DNA of 64,000 bases. It comes from Beijerinckia indica subsp. indica ATCC 9039 (GTDB lineage Bacteria > Pseudomonadota > Alphaproteobacteria > Rhizobiales > Beijerinckiaceae). Made by a program: the position numbers and the translations under genes. The notes beneath the pieces were generated by a model that saw nothing but the letters and a program-made list of their open reading frames with translations, searched no databases and had not been told where the DNA came from. The DNA is taken from the NCBI RefSeq assembly GCF_000019845.1, contig NC_010581.1, positions 1,989,501-2,053,500 of the forward strand. Reading direction: 5' to 3'. Positions 1-9,156 of this stretch are shown here, one piece after another (the stretch's first letter is position 1; every line of letters begins with the position of its first letter).

Positions 1-601
1 TCGTGATCGTGCCTTTGCGGCCGGTGATTGGGATGATTTCACCGGTCAACCGGCCCTCTTTCTGCGCCGCCGTGGCGCGCTGATGCGACCGCAGCGCGAA
101 CTCTTCCTGCTCCTTGCGGGAAATCGTCCATTTAGCAGCGACATTTTCAGCCGTATCACCCATGCCCATATAGGCGCCGGGCATGGTCGCCGCGAGCTCC
201 GGATTGGGCAAAGGATTGAACCCCATCATCGGCACACGGGACATGCTCTCGACACCGGCCGCGATGAAGGCATTGCCCGCATTCATTTGAATTGCGCCGG
301 CAGCCATATGCACGGTGGTCATGGAGGAGCCGCAGAAGCGGTTGACGGTTGACGCACCGACCGAAAGAGGTAGCCCCGCAAGGAAGCTCACGAGCCGCGC
401 GACATTGAAGCCCTGCTCCCCCTCCGGAAAGGCGCACCCAAGCAGCAAGTCCTCGATATCCTCCGCCGGGATACCCGTTTTCTTAATGAGCCCCTTGACC
501 ACCTGGGCCGCAAGATCATCCGGGCGGACGGTCGCCAGTTCGCCTTTCTTGGCGAGGGTGAACGGCGAACGAATGTATCCGGCAATGACAACTTTAGTCA
601 T
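1..601 (-). CDS. Thiolase (acetyl-CoA acyltransferase), 3' end cut by window edge
   Basis: The first 200 residues of a thiolase are visible; the gene continues past the left edge. Reading from the ATG at 601, the protein opens MTKVVIAGYIRSPF, typical of degradative thiolases. The motif NRFCGSSM near residue 90 holds the nucleophilic cysteine that takes up the acyl group, and GVESMSRVPM follows as in the family. The reaction would be thiolytic cleavage of 3-ketoacyl-CoA in beta-oxidation, or the reverse condensation. The acyl-CoA ligase and FadL genes lie directly upstream on the same strand, 42 bases away, so a fatty-acid uptake and degradation operon is likely (inference). The C-terminal His and Cys of the active site lie outside the window. 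Chain-length preference cannot be read from this part. Confidence 0.93.
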   Translation of the reverse strand, partial: MTKVVIAGYIRSPFTLAKKGELATVRPDDLAAQVVKGLIKKTGIPAEDIEDLLLGCAFPEGEQGFNVARLVSFLAGLPLSVGASTVNRFCGSSMTTVHMAAGAIQMNAGNAFIAAGVESMSRVPMMGFNPLPNPELAATMPGAYMGMGDTAENVAAKWTISRKEQEEFALRSHQRATAAQKEGRLTGEIIPITGRKGTIT

Positions 602-643
602 AAATATTCTCCAAATAAGGCCTCTGCCGAGAAAGCTTAAGCT

Positions 644-2320
644 TCAGGACAGGGCGCGATCGTGTACCGGAACTGACATCTTAATTCGCTCCTCCTCGAT
701 GAGTTCTTTTTTGGAAAGCTTGCCAATCATGGTTTTTGGAAGGTGATCGCGGATTTCGATGATTTTGGGCATTTCGATGCGAGAAATCTGCTCCTCGAGA
801 AAAGTCTTGAGCTGTTCGGGGCTGACGCTGATACCCTCGCGCAGGCGGACAAAGGCCTTGGGCGCCTGCCCGCGATAGGCATCCGGAATACCAATGACCA
901 CAGCCTCCGCCACTGCCTGATGACGGTAGAGCGCTTCTTCGATGACACGGGGATAGACATTGTAACCGCCGCACAGGATCAAATCCTTGATGCGGTCCAC
1001 GATGAAATAATGTCCATCTTCGTCGCGGTAACCAATATCCCCGGTACGCAACATTCCGTCGACCATGACCTCGGCGGTTTCCGCGGGTCGCTGCCAATAG
1101 CCTGCCATGACCTGCGGACCGGAAACGCAGATTTCACCTTTTTCGCCGACCCCTAAGACGCGAGAGGAATTTTCAGGATCACGGACCTCGATGATCGTAT
1201 CCGCCGCTGGAATACCAATGGATTCCGGTTTGTTCTCACCTTTAAGCGTATTGCAAATGACGAGGGGAGAGGCTTCCGACAATCCATAGCCTTCGATCAG
1301 CCGGCAGCCAGTCAGCTTTTCGAAACGGCAACGGACATCGCCCGGCAGCGGTGCACCTCCAGAAATGCAATAATGAATGGAGGACAGATTGAATGCGCCA
1401 TCACTCGCGGCATTGTTGATTGCCGTATAGATCGTTGGAACACCGGGGAATAAGGTCGGCTTCTTTCGAACAATCACCTGCAAGACTTGCTTGATTTCGA
1501 AACGCGGCAGCAAAATAAGCTCGGCACCGACTGTCACGCCAAAATTCATCACCGTTGTCATGGCGAAGACATGGAATAGCGGAAGCACACCTAGAATACG
1601 TTCGCCACCTTGCGAATCTTCCATGAGAATCCGCCGGCATTGCTCGACATTGGCGGTGAGGTTGCCATGCGTCAGCATTGCCCCCTTCGGTACGCCTGTC
1701 GTTCCACCTGTATATTGGAGAACAGCGATATCTGTCAGTGGATCAATGTCGACATGGCGCGGTTTGCCATCATTGGCAATCAGTCGCGTGAATGAAATAT
1801 TCTGCAGATCGGCAGGAACATCGGCGAGTTCCGATTTTTTGAACAAAGAGAACAAGATAGCCTTGGACCTGGGAAGACACTCGGCCATACGGCACACAAC
1901 GATCCTCTCAAGGCATGTGTCCTCCAGCATGGCAGAGACCTTGGGATAGATCTGAGCGAGATCAAGGGTCACCATAATGGTGGTGCCGGAATCCTCGATC
2001 TGATGTTTCATCTCCCGCTCGACGTAAAGCGGGTTATAGTTCACAACGATGCCACCTGCTTTCAGAATCGCGAAGTAGCAAATCACGGAATAAGGTGTAT
2101 TGGGGAGGCAAAGACCAACACGTGCACCCTTGCGGACTCCAAGCTGCTGGAACCCCCGTGCCGCGCGGTCGACAAGATCTCCGAGCTTGGCGTAGGTATA
2201 GCGCTTGTCCATGAAATCCACGGCGCATCGCTCTGGAAATCGTTTGACCGCATTATCCCATATATAAGGAAGCGGTATAGGTGCGATCGTGGGGCGCACG
2301 TGTTTCATCGTGTAGCTCAC
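644..2320 (-). CDS. fadD: Long-chain fatty-acid--CoA ligase (FadD-like, AMP-forming)
   Basis: A 558-residue ANL-superfamily adenylate-forming enzyme that activates fatty acids to acyl-CoA with ATP. The phosphate-binding motif YTGGTTGVPKG is at about 203-213, GYGLSEASP at about 344-352, and the hinge stretch RTGDIGYRDEDG followed by DRIKDLILCGGYNVYP lies near 430-460. The catalytic lysine region PKTMIGKLSKKEL is near the C-terminus. Length fits FadD. The GTG at 2320 has an AGGG stretch about 7 bases upstream; an in-frame ATG at 2308 is the alternative start. It lies between a thiolase and a FadL porin on the same strand, which supports a role in uptake by vectorial acylation. Exact chain length is not shown by the sequence. 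Confidence 0.92.
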   Translation of the reverse strand: MSYTMKHVRPTIAPIPLPYIWDNAVKRFPERCAVDFMDKRYTYAKLGDLVDRAARGFQQLGVRKGARVGLCLPNTPYSVICYFAILKAGGIVVNYNPLYVEREMKHQIEDSGTTIMVTLDLAQIYPKVSAMLEDTCLERIVVCRMAECLPRSKAILFSLFKKSELADVPADLQNISFTRLIANDGKPRHVDIDPLTDIAVLQYTGGTTGVPKGAMLTHGNLTANVEQCRRILMEDSQGGERILGVLPLFHVFAMTTVMNFGVTVGAELILLPRFEIKQVLQVIVRKKPTLFPGVPTIYTAINNAASDGAFNLSSIHYCISGGAPLPGDVRCRFEKLTGCRLIEGYGLSEASPLVICNTLKGENKPESIGIPAADTIIEVRDPENSSRVLGVGEKGEICVSGPQVMAGYWQRPAETAEVMVDGMLRTGDIGYRDEDGHYFIVDRIKDLILCGGYNVYPRVIEEALYRHQAVAEAVVIGIPDAYRGQAPKAFVRLREGISVSPEQLKTFLEEQISRIEMPKIIEIRDHLPKTMIGKLSKKELIEEERIKMSVPVHDRALS

Positions 2321-2380
2321 AATATTGCCCTACATTGTAGGTTTCTGACAAGATTATTCTGTTTACTTCCGGCAGAAGTA

Positions 2381-3673
2381 TTAGAGTTTCATACTCAAGC
2401 CGATGCTAACGATATTTGCGGATGTATCATATCCACCCAACAATAAGCCGGCCGCACTTGTTCCTTGCGCTGAAATATTTGAATGATCAAAGAAGAGATG
2501 ACCGTAAGCAAATATGGCTTGGAGCTTTTCTGTCAGTCTATAGCTATAGCCGCCTGTTATTGCGCATCTATTGGCATCTGGCAGACGTGCAGTCAGATTT
2601 GCAGAGCTGATCGCGCTCTGATCATATGCAAAACCAATATGGAATTTTGCACGATCATCGGCGGTATAAGTTGCACCAACTGAAAAGGCCCAGCTGTTAT
2701 GCCAGTTTTCCGGGATAACAGTATTAGCGCGCCCATTATTAAACTGAATATTCAGTTCCTTCAGCACGGACCAATTGGTCCATTCGACGCTGGCCATAAC
2801 AGCCCATCGGGGATCAATCTCATGATAGGCACTGAGAGTGACCATGTCTGGCATCTTTATTGAAACATTCATACCACTGCTTTGAAAGGTTGTGCTTAGG
2901 GCTGCCAGAGAGGTAGGCGCACTCACGTCAGACCAACCATGCAAATTATACTTGATCTGTGATCGGTAGTTCAGACCGACACGTGTCGCAGGATCGAGTT
3001 CATAGAGAAAGCCGATGTCACCGCCAAAGCCGACTGCATTACCGCTCAGGCTTTGATGCGCATCATATCGGCCAAGCCCCAGTCCCGGCAGGTTGATCGC
3101 TTGTGACAGGACGGCATTGAAATAGCCGATCTGCCAACCAACGCCGACTGACAATTGTTCGTTAATACGATAGGCGACAGAAGGACTGAAGGTGAAATTG
3201 GTTATATTGGAGTGCAAAGCTTGATAACGCCCGATCCATTGATCGGGATAGCTGGTCCTCAAGCCAAATGGCGTATTTGCAGCAAGACCGAATTTCAGGT
3301 TGGCAGAATAATCCCACACGGCATACATCGCACCGACTGGAGCCGTCGGAGCGAATTGACCACTGGGGCCGCCTTGTGGAGTCCCACTCAGTCCCGCGCC
3401 TGTCACCGTTCCCGAAAAGGAACTTTTGGGCATGATATAGGTATTAGTTGAAGCGATCTGATTACCTTGCAGAAAGGCCATTCCTGCGGGATTATAAAAG
3501 ACTGTCGTCGCATTATAAGCTTTTGCAGCCACACCCGCGTAGGCGTTCGCCAAGCCATCAGCACTTTGTTCACGGAGCTCGATGCCCGCAGCGCGAACCA
3601 CTCCTACATTACCTGAAACAATTACGCACGCAATGGTGCCCGTCAGCATTAAGCTGCCAGACTTCAACAGCAT
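2381..3673 (-). CDS. fadL: Outer-membrane long-chain fatty acid transporter, FadL/TodX family
   Basis: A 430-residue predicted outer-membrane beta-barrel for hydrophobic compounds. A signal peptide ends near VVRAAG, and the mature N-terminus GIELREQSADGLANAYAG matches the conserved FadL hatch start, followed by the NPAGMAFLQGNQ signature. The rest is alternating amphipathic strands ending SIGLSMKL, a typical barrel terminus. A strong ribosome site (GGGAGGA) precedes the ATG at 3673. It is first in the leftward fadL-fadD-thiolase group and faces an AraC-type regulator across about 470 bases. The substrate may be fatty acids, as the neighbours suggest, but related proteins also carry aromatic hydrocarbons. 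Confidence 0.92.
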   Translation of the reverse strand: MLLKSGSLMLTGTIACVIVSGNVGVVRAAGIELREQSADGLANAYAGVAAKAYNATTVFYNPAGMAFLQGNQIASTNTYIMPKSSFSGTVTGAGLSGTPQGGPSGQFAPTAPVGAMYAVWDYSANLKFGLAANTPFGLRTSYPDQWIGRYQALHSNITNFTFSPSVAYRINEQLSVGVGWQIGYFNAVLSQAINLPGLGLGRYDAHQSLSGNAVGFGGDIGFLYELDPATRVGLNYRSQIKYNLHGWSDVSAPTSLAALSTTFQSSGMNVSIKMPDMVTLSAYHEIDPRWAVMASVEWTNWSVLKELNIQFNNGRANTVIPENWHNSWAFSVGATYTADDRAKFHIGFAYDQSAISSANLTARLPDANRCAITGGYSYRLTEKLQAIFAYGHLFFDHSNISAQGTSAAGLLLGGYDTSANIVSIGLSMKL

Positions 3674-3956
3674 TATAGTCCTCCCTCATTATCATTTTGT
3701 TATATTGGCAGCCAAAGCCGACAGTCTTGTCTATTTATGATATCGCAAGCATGATATGGCTCGAGATTGCTTTCACAAAGAGAGCGGATTAAGACAACAA
3801 CATGCCAGCCTTAAAGGCAACATCCAGAGTGTCCCCTCCCCTCTCGGAAAGCGGTTTTGTTTTCAACATCAATGTCCAGACAGAATCTGTTTTGTCAGCA
3901 TCACTATCGACGGTGGAATTGAGCCGCCTGTGAGTTCAATCTGATGTTACCATGCG

Positions 3957-3995
3957 CGACTTCTTAAGTCGTAGTCATAGCCTATGACCGACTAC
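3957..3995. promoter_or_regulatory. Adjacent inverted repeats in the fadL / AraC divergent intergenic region
   Basis: Two neighbouring dyads lie about 150 bases before the AraC-type gene and 280 before fadL. The first is CGACTT-CTT-AAGTCG (3957-3971), with perfect 6-base arms. The second starts TAGTCATAG and returns as CTATGAC then CGACTA (3972-3994), an imperfect dyad. Nothing else in the 472-base gap (3674-4145) is recognisable. An operator role is inference. AraC proteins more often bind direct repeats, so another regulator could be involved. Confidence 0.35.
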
Positions 3996-4145
3996 ATCGC
4001 TTTGTATCAAATCGGATCTTTCCTCTCATTGTGCGCGTTCCGGTTTCCCGTAATTCATGAGAATTATGCTAGCGCCAAAAAAATTTGAGCCGTATAGTCT
4101 GGGAAGACAAAAAATCAAGAAAAGAAGACATAAAGGGAGGCAGCC

Positions 4146-5162
4146 TTGAACCGTCGGAATTTCGTCCGCAGCATTACCAGCATGCGGCTCCTCGCCGAAC
4201 TCGGCCATGACCATGGGCTTTCCATGCATACCTGTCTTGAGGGAACAGGTGTTCGACAACGCGATCTTTCCGACCCTTTGGGAATAGTCTCGGCTGAGCA
4301 AGAGCTTCAGCTCATCAGAAATTTGTGGGCGCACAGAGGCAATTGCCCAGCTTTAGGGACACAGGCCGGTGCGCGCTATCATTTCACGGCCTATGGAATG
4401 CTTGGTTTCGCTATGGTGAGCAGCCCCACCTTACAGAGCGCATTCGATATTTCGGTCAAATATTCTCAACTCACCTTTGCGTTCTCGCATTTCAAGCTGA
4501 AAGAATCAGAACATGAATCGAATATAATCGTTGACACGTCTGACGTTCCGGAAGCACTGCGTCAGTTCATCACCGAACGCGATATTGCGGCACTATTGAC
4601 TGTGCAGCGCGATCTTTTTCCATCGCAACCAGTCTTGTATAATCTTTATTTTTCCTTCCCAAGGCCTGCGCGTTCTGATCACTACGAGGCCATCTATGGT
4701 GTCAAGCCGATTTTCGGATGCAAAGAGACATTCGCTGAGCTCAATAGAAAAGCTTTGGCACAACCTTTACCGCAGGCAAACGAGCTCGCTCTAAAATCGG
4801 CCGAGGAACAATGCCAATTGGTCCTTGAACGCCGGTTATCGGGGACAGGATTGGCTGTCAAAGTAAGGGATCGGCTCCTTCATGGAGGTGTCAACTTGCC
4901 CGATATGAAAGACGTTGCCAAAGATCTTTGTGTGACGCCACGCACTTTGCACCGTCATCTCGAAGAGGAAGGGGTGACATTTCTGGAATTACGTGACGAA
5001 GTTCGTCTTACCCTGGCTGAAAATCTGCTACAGAACCGCAACCTTCTGGTTAAGGATATTGCTTCTCGCTTAGGCTATTCCAGCGCAACATCCTTCATCA
5101 GCGCGTTCAGGCGATGGAAAGGCATGACGCCGCTTGTGTATAGGAACAGATTTCTATCGTAA
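4146..5162 (+). CDS. AraC-family transcriptional regulator with Arabinose_bd-type N-terminus
   Basis: A 338-residue regulator of the OruR/ArgR-like AraC branch. The N-terminal two thirds resembles the ligand-sensing domain of this branch (HFTAYGMLGFAMVSSPTL and the LYFSFPRPARSDHYEAIYG stretch). The C-terminal 100 residues form the double helix-turn-helix: DVAKDLCVTPRTLHRHLEEEG for the first, and DIASRLGYSSATSFISAFRRWKG for the second. TTG at 4146 is chosen as the start because AGGGAGG lies about 5 bases upstream; an internal ATG at 4182 has no such site. It is divergent from the fadL-fadD-thiolase set, so control of that set in response to a lipid or acyl compound is likely but inferred. Confidence 0.9.
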   Translation: MNRRNFVRSITSMRLLAELGHDHGLSMHTCLEGTGVRQRDLSDPLGIVSAEQELQLIRNLWAHRGNCPALGTQAGARYHFTAYGMLGFAMVSSPTLQSAFDISVKYSQLTFAFSHFKLKESEHESNIIVDTSDVPEALRQFITERDIAALLTVQRDLFPSQPVLYNLYFSFPRPARSDHYEAIYGVKPIFGCKETFAELNRKALAQPLPQANELALKSAEEQCQLVLERRLSGTGLAVKVRDRLLHGGVNLPDMKDVAKDLCVTPRTLHRHLEEEGVTFLELRDEVRLTLAENLLQNRNLLVKDIASRLGYSSATSFISAFRRWKGMTPLVYRNRFLS

Positions 5163-5247
5163 TTCATTTTCTCCGGCCTGTCGCAATCTCCTGGTGCCCG
5201 CGCTATCATCTCAACGATGAGGATCTGGAGAAGAGGCTCCCCGTGGG

Positions 5248-6015
5248 TCAGTGCGCCGTGAAGCCGCCATCGACGGCCAGCGCGTGACCAATGACGAAAG
5301 TGGAGCCGGAACTGCACAGCCAGAGGACGGCATCCGCAATTTCATCGGAGCGTCCGAGCCGGCCGATTGGCTGATCACGCATGATTTCTTTCATGGCATC
5401 GGCCTGTTTCGTCAGCATGTCCGCCACCATTGGCGTGTCGATCGTCCCTGGGCAGATCGCGTTGATGCGAATACCCCGAGGGGCATATTCGAGGGCGGCG
5501 CTCCGGGTCAGGCCGATGACCCCGTGCTTAGATGCGTGATAGGCGGCGCGGCTAGGCAGTCCGACCAGGCCACCGAGAGAAGAACAATTGACGATCGCAC
5601 CGCTGCCCTGGACACGCATCTGGCGGAGTTCATGCTTCATGCAGGCCCATACGCCGCGCAGGTTAACCGCATTGACGCGGTCGAAGTTCTCAGCGGTTTC
5701 GTCGGCGGCGTCGCTCGGGGGCACCTGTATGCCGGCATTGTTGAAAGCAGCATCCAGGCGGCCGAAGGTTGCGACCGTGTTTTCGACCATCGCGGCGACC
5801 TGGGCCTCGTCGGAAACGTCGCAAACGACACCCAAGGCTTTGTGTCCAGCGGCCTTGAGTGCATCGGTTGTGGTCTGCACAGCCTCTTCATTGAGGTCAG
5901 CAAGGGCGACTGCGGCGCCCGCAGCAGCAAAAGCCTTTGCAGTGGTCAAGCCCATACCTGAGGCAGCACCCGTGATCAGAGCGACCTGTCCGGAAAAGTC
6001 ATAGCGAACATTCAT
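5248..6015 (-). CDS. SDR family NAD(P)-dependent oxidoreductase
   Basis: A 255-residue classical short-chain dehydrogenase. The nucleotide-binding glycine motif TGAASGMG is near residue 14, the NNAG motif is present, and the catalytic set is visible as Ser in NCSSLGG and YHASK further on. The C-terminus VIGHALAVDGGFTAH is typical. The ATG at 6015 (MNVRYDFSGQ) is preferred over a longer frame because an AGAGAG ribosome site precedes it and the family starts here. The gene lies 13 bases downstream of the CMD-like gene on the same strand, so the two are probably co-transcribed. The substrate is unknown. Confidence 0.92.
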   Translation of the reverse strand: MNVRYDFSGQVALITGAASGMGLTTAKAFAAAGAAVALADLNEEAVQTTTDALKAAGHKALGVVCDVSDEAQVAAMVENTVATFGRLDAAFNNAGIQVPPSDAADETAENFDRVNAVNLRGVWACMKHELRQMRVQGSGAIVNCSSLGGLVGLPSRAAYHASKHGVIGLTRSAALEYAPRGIRINAICPGTIDTPMVADMLTKQADAMKEIMRDQPIGRLGRSDEIADAVLWLCSSGSTFVIGHALAVDGGFTAH

Positions 6016-6028
6016 AGCGATTTTCTCT

Positions 6029-6820
6029 CTATTTGGAGCGGCTCTTGAATACTTCACCGGCGACTGAAGCCGCCGAGAAGGCATTGGGCCATCCTGCATA
6101 GAAGGCGGCCTGGGTGATGACTTCACCCGCCTGCTCCTGCGTCAGTCCGTTGTTCATAGCTCTGTTGAGATGATAGGTGATTTGCGCCGCCTGGCCGTTG
6201 GCGATCAGGGCGCTGACGGTGACGAGGCTCCGGTCACGCGGCGTCAAGCCCGGCCGAAGCCAGAGATCCTTGAAAAGCGGATCGGTGGTGTATTGAACCA
6301 GCCCGGGCGAGACCCAACCAACATTGGCCTCGACGCTTGCGGCGCGTTGCACCTCGGCAGCTTCATCGAGAGGAAGCAATTGCGGCGAGCCAGGCGGCAA
6401 CTGATCAGGGCCGACACTGCGCTGAGCGAAAATATCCTTGGTGATAGAGATCGCAGACATTGCATTCGACCAGCCCGCATAGAACGCCAGATGGGTGATA
6501 ATCTCCGAGATCTCGGCAGGCGTTACGCCATTGTCCAACGCGACGGTGAGGTAGTTGGGGAGATCCACCGGCTGATTGCGGGCGATGAGGATCGCGACCG
6601 TGACGATGCTCCGATCCCTGAGCGACAATTGAGGCCGCCGCCACAATCCTTTAAGACCATCCTCCTCCGCGTACCGGGCGAGCCCTGGCGAAACCGACCG
6701 GATTTCGTCCGCGGTCAGTGTAGATCCTTTCGGGAGGGAGTGAGACATACCGGCATCTCCTTGAGCAAACGCGGAGCCGCTTAAAGCGAGCGATAGAATA
6801 AAGGTTGTCAGCAGCTTCAC
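6029..6820 (-). CDS. Exported tandem carboxymuconolactone-decarboxylase-like (CMD) protein
   Basis: A 263-residue protein with two CMD-family repeats. Repeat 1 runs from PGLARYAEEDGL to ITHLAFYAGWSNAMSA. Repeat 2 runs from PGLVQYTTDPLF to ITQAAFYAGWPNAFSA, and both carry RDRS(I/L)VTV. No CxxC pair of the AhpD type is present. From the GTG at 6820 the N-terminus is a Sec signal (VKLLTTFILSLALSGSAFAQ), so the product is probably periplasmic, which is unusual for a family best known in the cytoplasm. AAGGACGG sits about 9 bases before the GTG; an upstream ATG at 6985 would bury the signal. It is followed closely by the SDR gene and preceded by a broken cupin gene. Function beyond the fold is unknown. 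Confidence 0.85.
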   Translation of the reverse strand: MKLLTTFILSLALSGSAFAQGDAGMSHSLPKGSTLTADEIRSVSPGLARYAEEDGLKGLWRRPQLSLRDRSIVTVAILIARNQPVDLPNYLTVALDNGVTPAEISEIITHLAFYAGWSNAMSAISITKDIFAQRSVGPDQLPPGSPQLLPLDEAAEVQRAASVEANVGWVSPGLVQYTTDPLFKDLWLRPGLTPRDRSLVTVSALIANGQAAQITYHLNRAMNNGLTQEQAGEVITQAAFYAGWPNAFSAASVAGEVFKSRSK

Positions 6821-7137
6821 TTGCGTCCGTCCTTTCCGTGTCCATTGCCGCATGATGCGAAGAATTGGCGGCATGCCCGATCGGCCACCAGCTTCACCCT
6901 TTCGGTCACGGGCGTCAGTCAGTCTGTATTTCCTGAACTGCGCACAGCCTTTCTCAAGCCAGGGCGGTGACTGCTTTACTGGCATCGGTATACTTGACCG
7001 CTTTTTTAGTGATTAGTCCGCAAAATCGGCAAAGGCTTATGTGAAATTTTCATTAATAGGATCGCGGCGCGGCCCGGCTTAGCCAGTGGCGAGCGCCAGA
7101 AGGCTCTGGACGCCAAGTGCGAGCAATACCTTACAGC

Positions 7138-7347
7138 CTATTGTGTGTTGTACTGGTCATCCGAGACTTTTTCCATCCAGGCGACATTGTTTCCGTCGCT
7201 CATGTAGGAGAGCGCGATATGTGACATCGCATCAGTCGCTGTCGCACCGTGCCAGTGCTTTACGCCCGTCGGGATCCAGACAACGTCACCCGCCCTGACC
7301 GTGATCTTCTTTGGTGAAGACTGTCTTGTTGAATGACGGGGAAACAC
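7138..7347 (-). pseudogene. Cupin-domain protein remnant (C-terminal end only)
   Basis: About 60 residues match the end of small cupins of the kind often found with CMD genes: [19 protein letters not shown], then MSHIALSYM and a [10 protein letters not shown] ending. The upstream half, with the first metal-binding His/Glu motif, is missing; the sequence before 7330 reads out of frame and shows no cupin similarity in any frame. I call it a decayed gene upstream of the CMD-SDR pair. A short functional peptide is possible but unlikely. Confidence 0.7.
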
Positions 7348-7917
7348 CTTCCTCCGAATACGAAGAGACGGCCTCGATGATCCTCACGCAAGTGCTCAGA
7401 ACCTGAGGCTTATCTCGCACGCATCTCCTTCATGATGTGACCCGGTTTCATCGACGATGCCAATCGCGGTCTCGTTCCAACACACATCCGCCGATGCGAG
7501 ACCTTTGGAAGGTCTTTCGACAGATTTGTTGCGAGCTCATGTGGGCATTCGTCGGCCCAATCTCATGTAACCAACACCATAAGACTATTTTCCAAAAATC
7601 CTTGCGGTTGTAGCACCTACAAAATCCCGTTGCGCTTGTGCTTCTTTTGAGTTACGCATATTAAAATAATTTTTAAATTATGGAGAAAAGAATTAAGTCA
7701 AATTACGTGACAAATCGTAAAGTACATAATTTATTTATGCCGATGCTTCTCAGTAAATATAATTATATATAGTTAAAACAACATATATTTTACGAATGAA
7801 TATACGTTAAAAAATTTATATTACACAGATAATACTATCATTCGCGACAATATAGACGTCTGTGTTTTCAGAGACGATGCGCCTTTGCGCGCCGGTTACC
7901 TATCAATTTAGGGGAGA
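7348..7917. other. Non-coding, AT-rich from about 7640
   Basis: This 570-base stretch has no supportable gene. The first 300 bases have normal composition and may be worn-out sequence upstream of the cupin remnant. From about 7640 to 7860 it becomes strongly AT-rich with long A/T words, unlike the rest of the window, and leads to the acyltransferase gene. It may hold that gene's promoter; no clear -35/-10 pair could be chosen. Confidence 0.5.
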
Positions 7918-9156
7918 ATGATGACACTTGATGATGTTATAAAAGCCAATAAAGGCCGCGGGCCTGGCTTTCATTTCTTAAGGCATGTACTTGCCCTTTT
8001 AATTTTTACTTACCATGGTTCGATTGCAATCTTTGGAGCCCATACGAACGACTATGCTGGAAAAGGCATGTTGCTCGTCCAGGAAGCGGCTCGTGGCTTG
8101 TCCACAACACAGGTCATCATGGAAGTCATCCGGCCGACATTGTATGCTCGGGTTGGTATGTTCTTCGCCTTGAGCGGATTTCTTGTCGCAGCCAGCGCTC
8201 TGCGTAATAGCGATGCAAAAGCATTTTTCATCAATCGCGTTGTCCGCATTATTCCTGCTTTATCTGTGGCAATCGTGTTTTCCGCCATGATCCTGGGTCC
8301 GCTGGTTACAACCCTTCCCCTTGAAGAATATTTTTCGGACCCGGTAACTTACAGATATTTTGGCAATATCATCGGCTTCTTGCATCTCACGCTGCCGGGC
8401 GTTTTTACGGACAATCCCTGGCCGGGCATAGTCAACGTGAATCTCTGGACCTTGCCTCCAGAGTTCTGGTGTTATTTTGCTGTACTGGGATTGATGGTCA
8501 GCGGTCTACTTTCAAAACACAAGCTGCTAACTTCGGGAATTATCCTCGCACTTCTTATTGCAACAGCGCTCGATATTTTTGATCATCGTTCTTTCACCGT
8601 TAAGGCAAATAATACACGGTTCACTTTATGGTATGTGATTATGATGTTTTACATTGGGATGCTGTTTCGTCTCAATGCGAAATACATCATTATGAATTTT
8701 TGGATTGCACTCGGCGCTGCTGTCGGATTCTACTTGCTAATGCTGAGCGATTCATTCGGTCCGTTGAGCGGATTACTGCTTACATATATCGCGATTTATA
8801 TTGGAATGATGATGAGTGTTCCGGTCTTTGACCGTTTTCTCAAGGAAGATCTCTCCTATGGAATTTATTTATACGGATTTCCCCTCACCCAAGCGGCGAT
8901 CTTCATCCTGAAGCCTTATATGGGCTCTCTTCCACTGTGGGAACGTTATGCCATTATCATGGTGGCCAGTTTTGGCGTAACTCTCATATTCGCAATTTTA
9001 TCTCGGACATTCATCGAAAAGCCTGCAGCGCGCTTACTGAAAGGGGGACAGAAGAAGCCCTTGGTCCTGCCTGCCGGGCTCAATCTTCCGGCAAATGTGT
9101 CTGAAGGAATACCCTCTACCGGCGCCGATACAAACGCTCTGCGCTCGTCGGAATAA
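7918..9156 (+). CDS. Acyltransferase 3 family membrane protein
   Basis: A 412-residue integral membrane acyltransferase of the type that O-acetylates or otherwise acylates surface sugars such as LPS or exopolysaccharide. About ten hydrophobic segments are visible. The N-terminal motif FLRHVLALLIFTYHGS carries the conserved Arg and His, and FALSGFLVAASALR matches the family's SGF motif. GGGGAG lies just before two consecutive ATGs (7918, 7921); the second gives slightly better spacing. Base composition is lower in GC than the flanking genes and the upstream region is AT-rich, which suggests a separate origin (inference). No glycan gene lies beside it, so its acceptor is unknown. Confidence 0.88.
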   Translation: MMTLDDVIKANKGRGPGFHFLRHVLALLIFTYHGSIAIFGAHTNDYAGKGMLLVQEAARGLSTTQVIMEVIRPTLYARVGMFFALSGFLVAASALRNSDAKAFFINRVVRIIPALSVAIVFSAMILGPLVTTLPLEEYFSDPVTYRYFGNIIGFLHLTLPGVFTDNPWPGIVNVNLWTLPPEFWCYFAVLGLMVSGLLSKHKLLTSGIILALLIATALDIFDHRSFTVKANNTRFTLWYVIMMFYIGMLFRLNAKYIIMNFWIALGAAVGFYLLMLSDSFGPLSGLLLTYIAIYIGMMMSVPVFDRFLKEDLSYGIYLYGFPLTQAAIFILKPYMGSLPLWERYAIIMVASFGVTLIFAILSRTFIEKPAARLLKGGQKKPLVLPAGLNLPANVSEGIPSTGADTNALRSSE

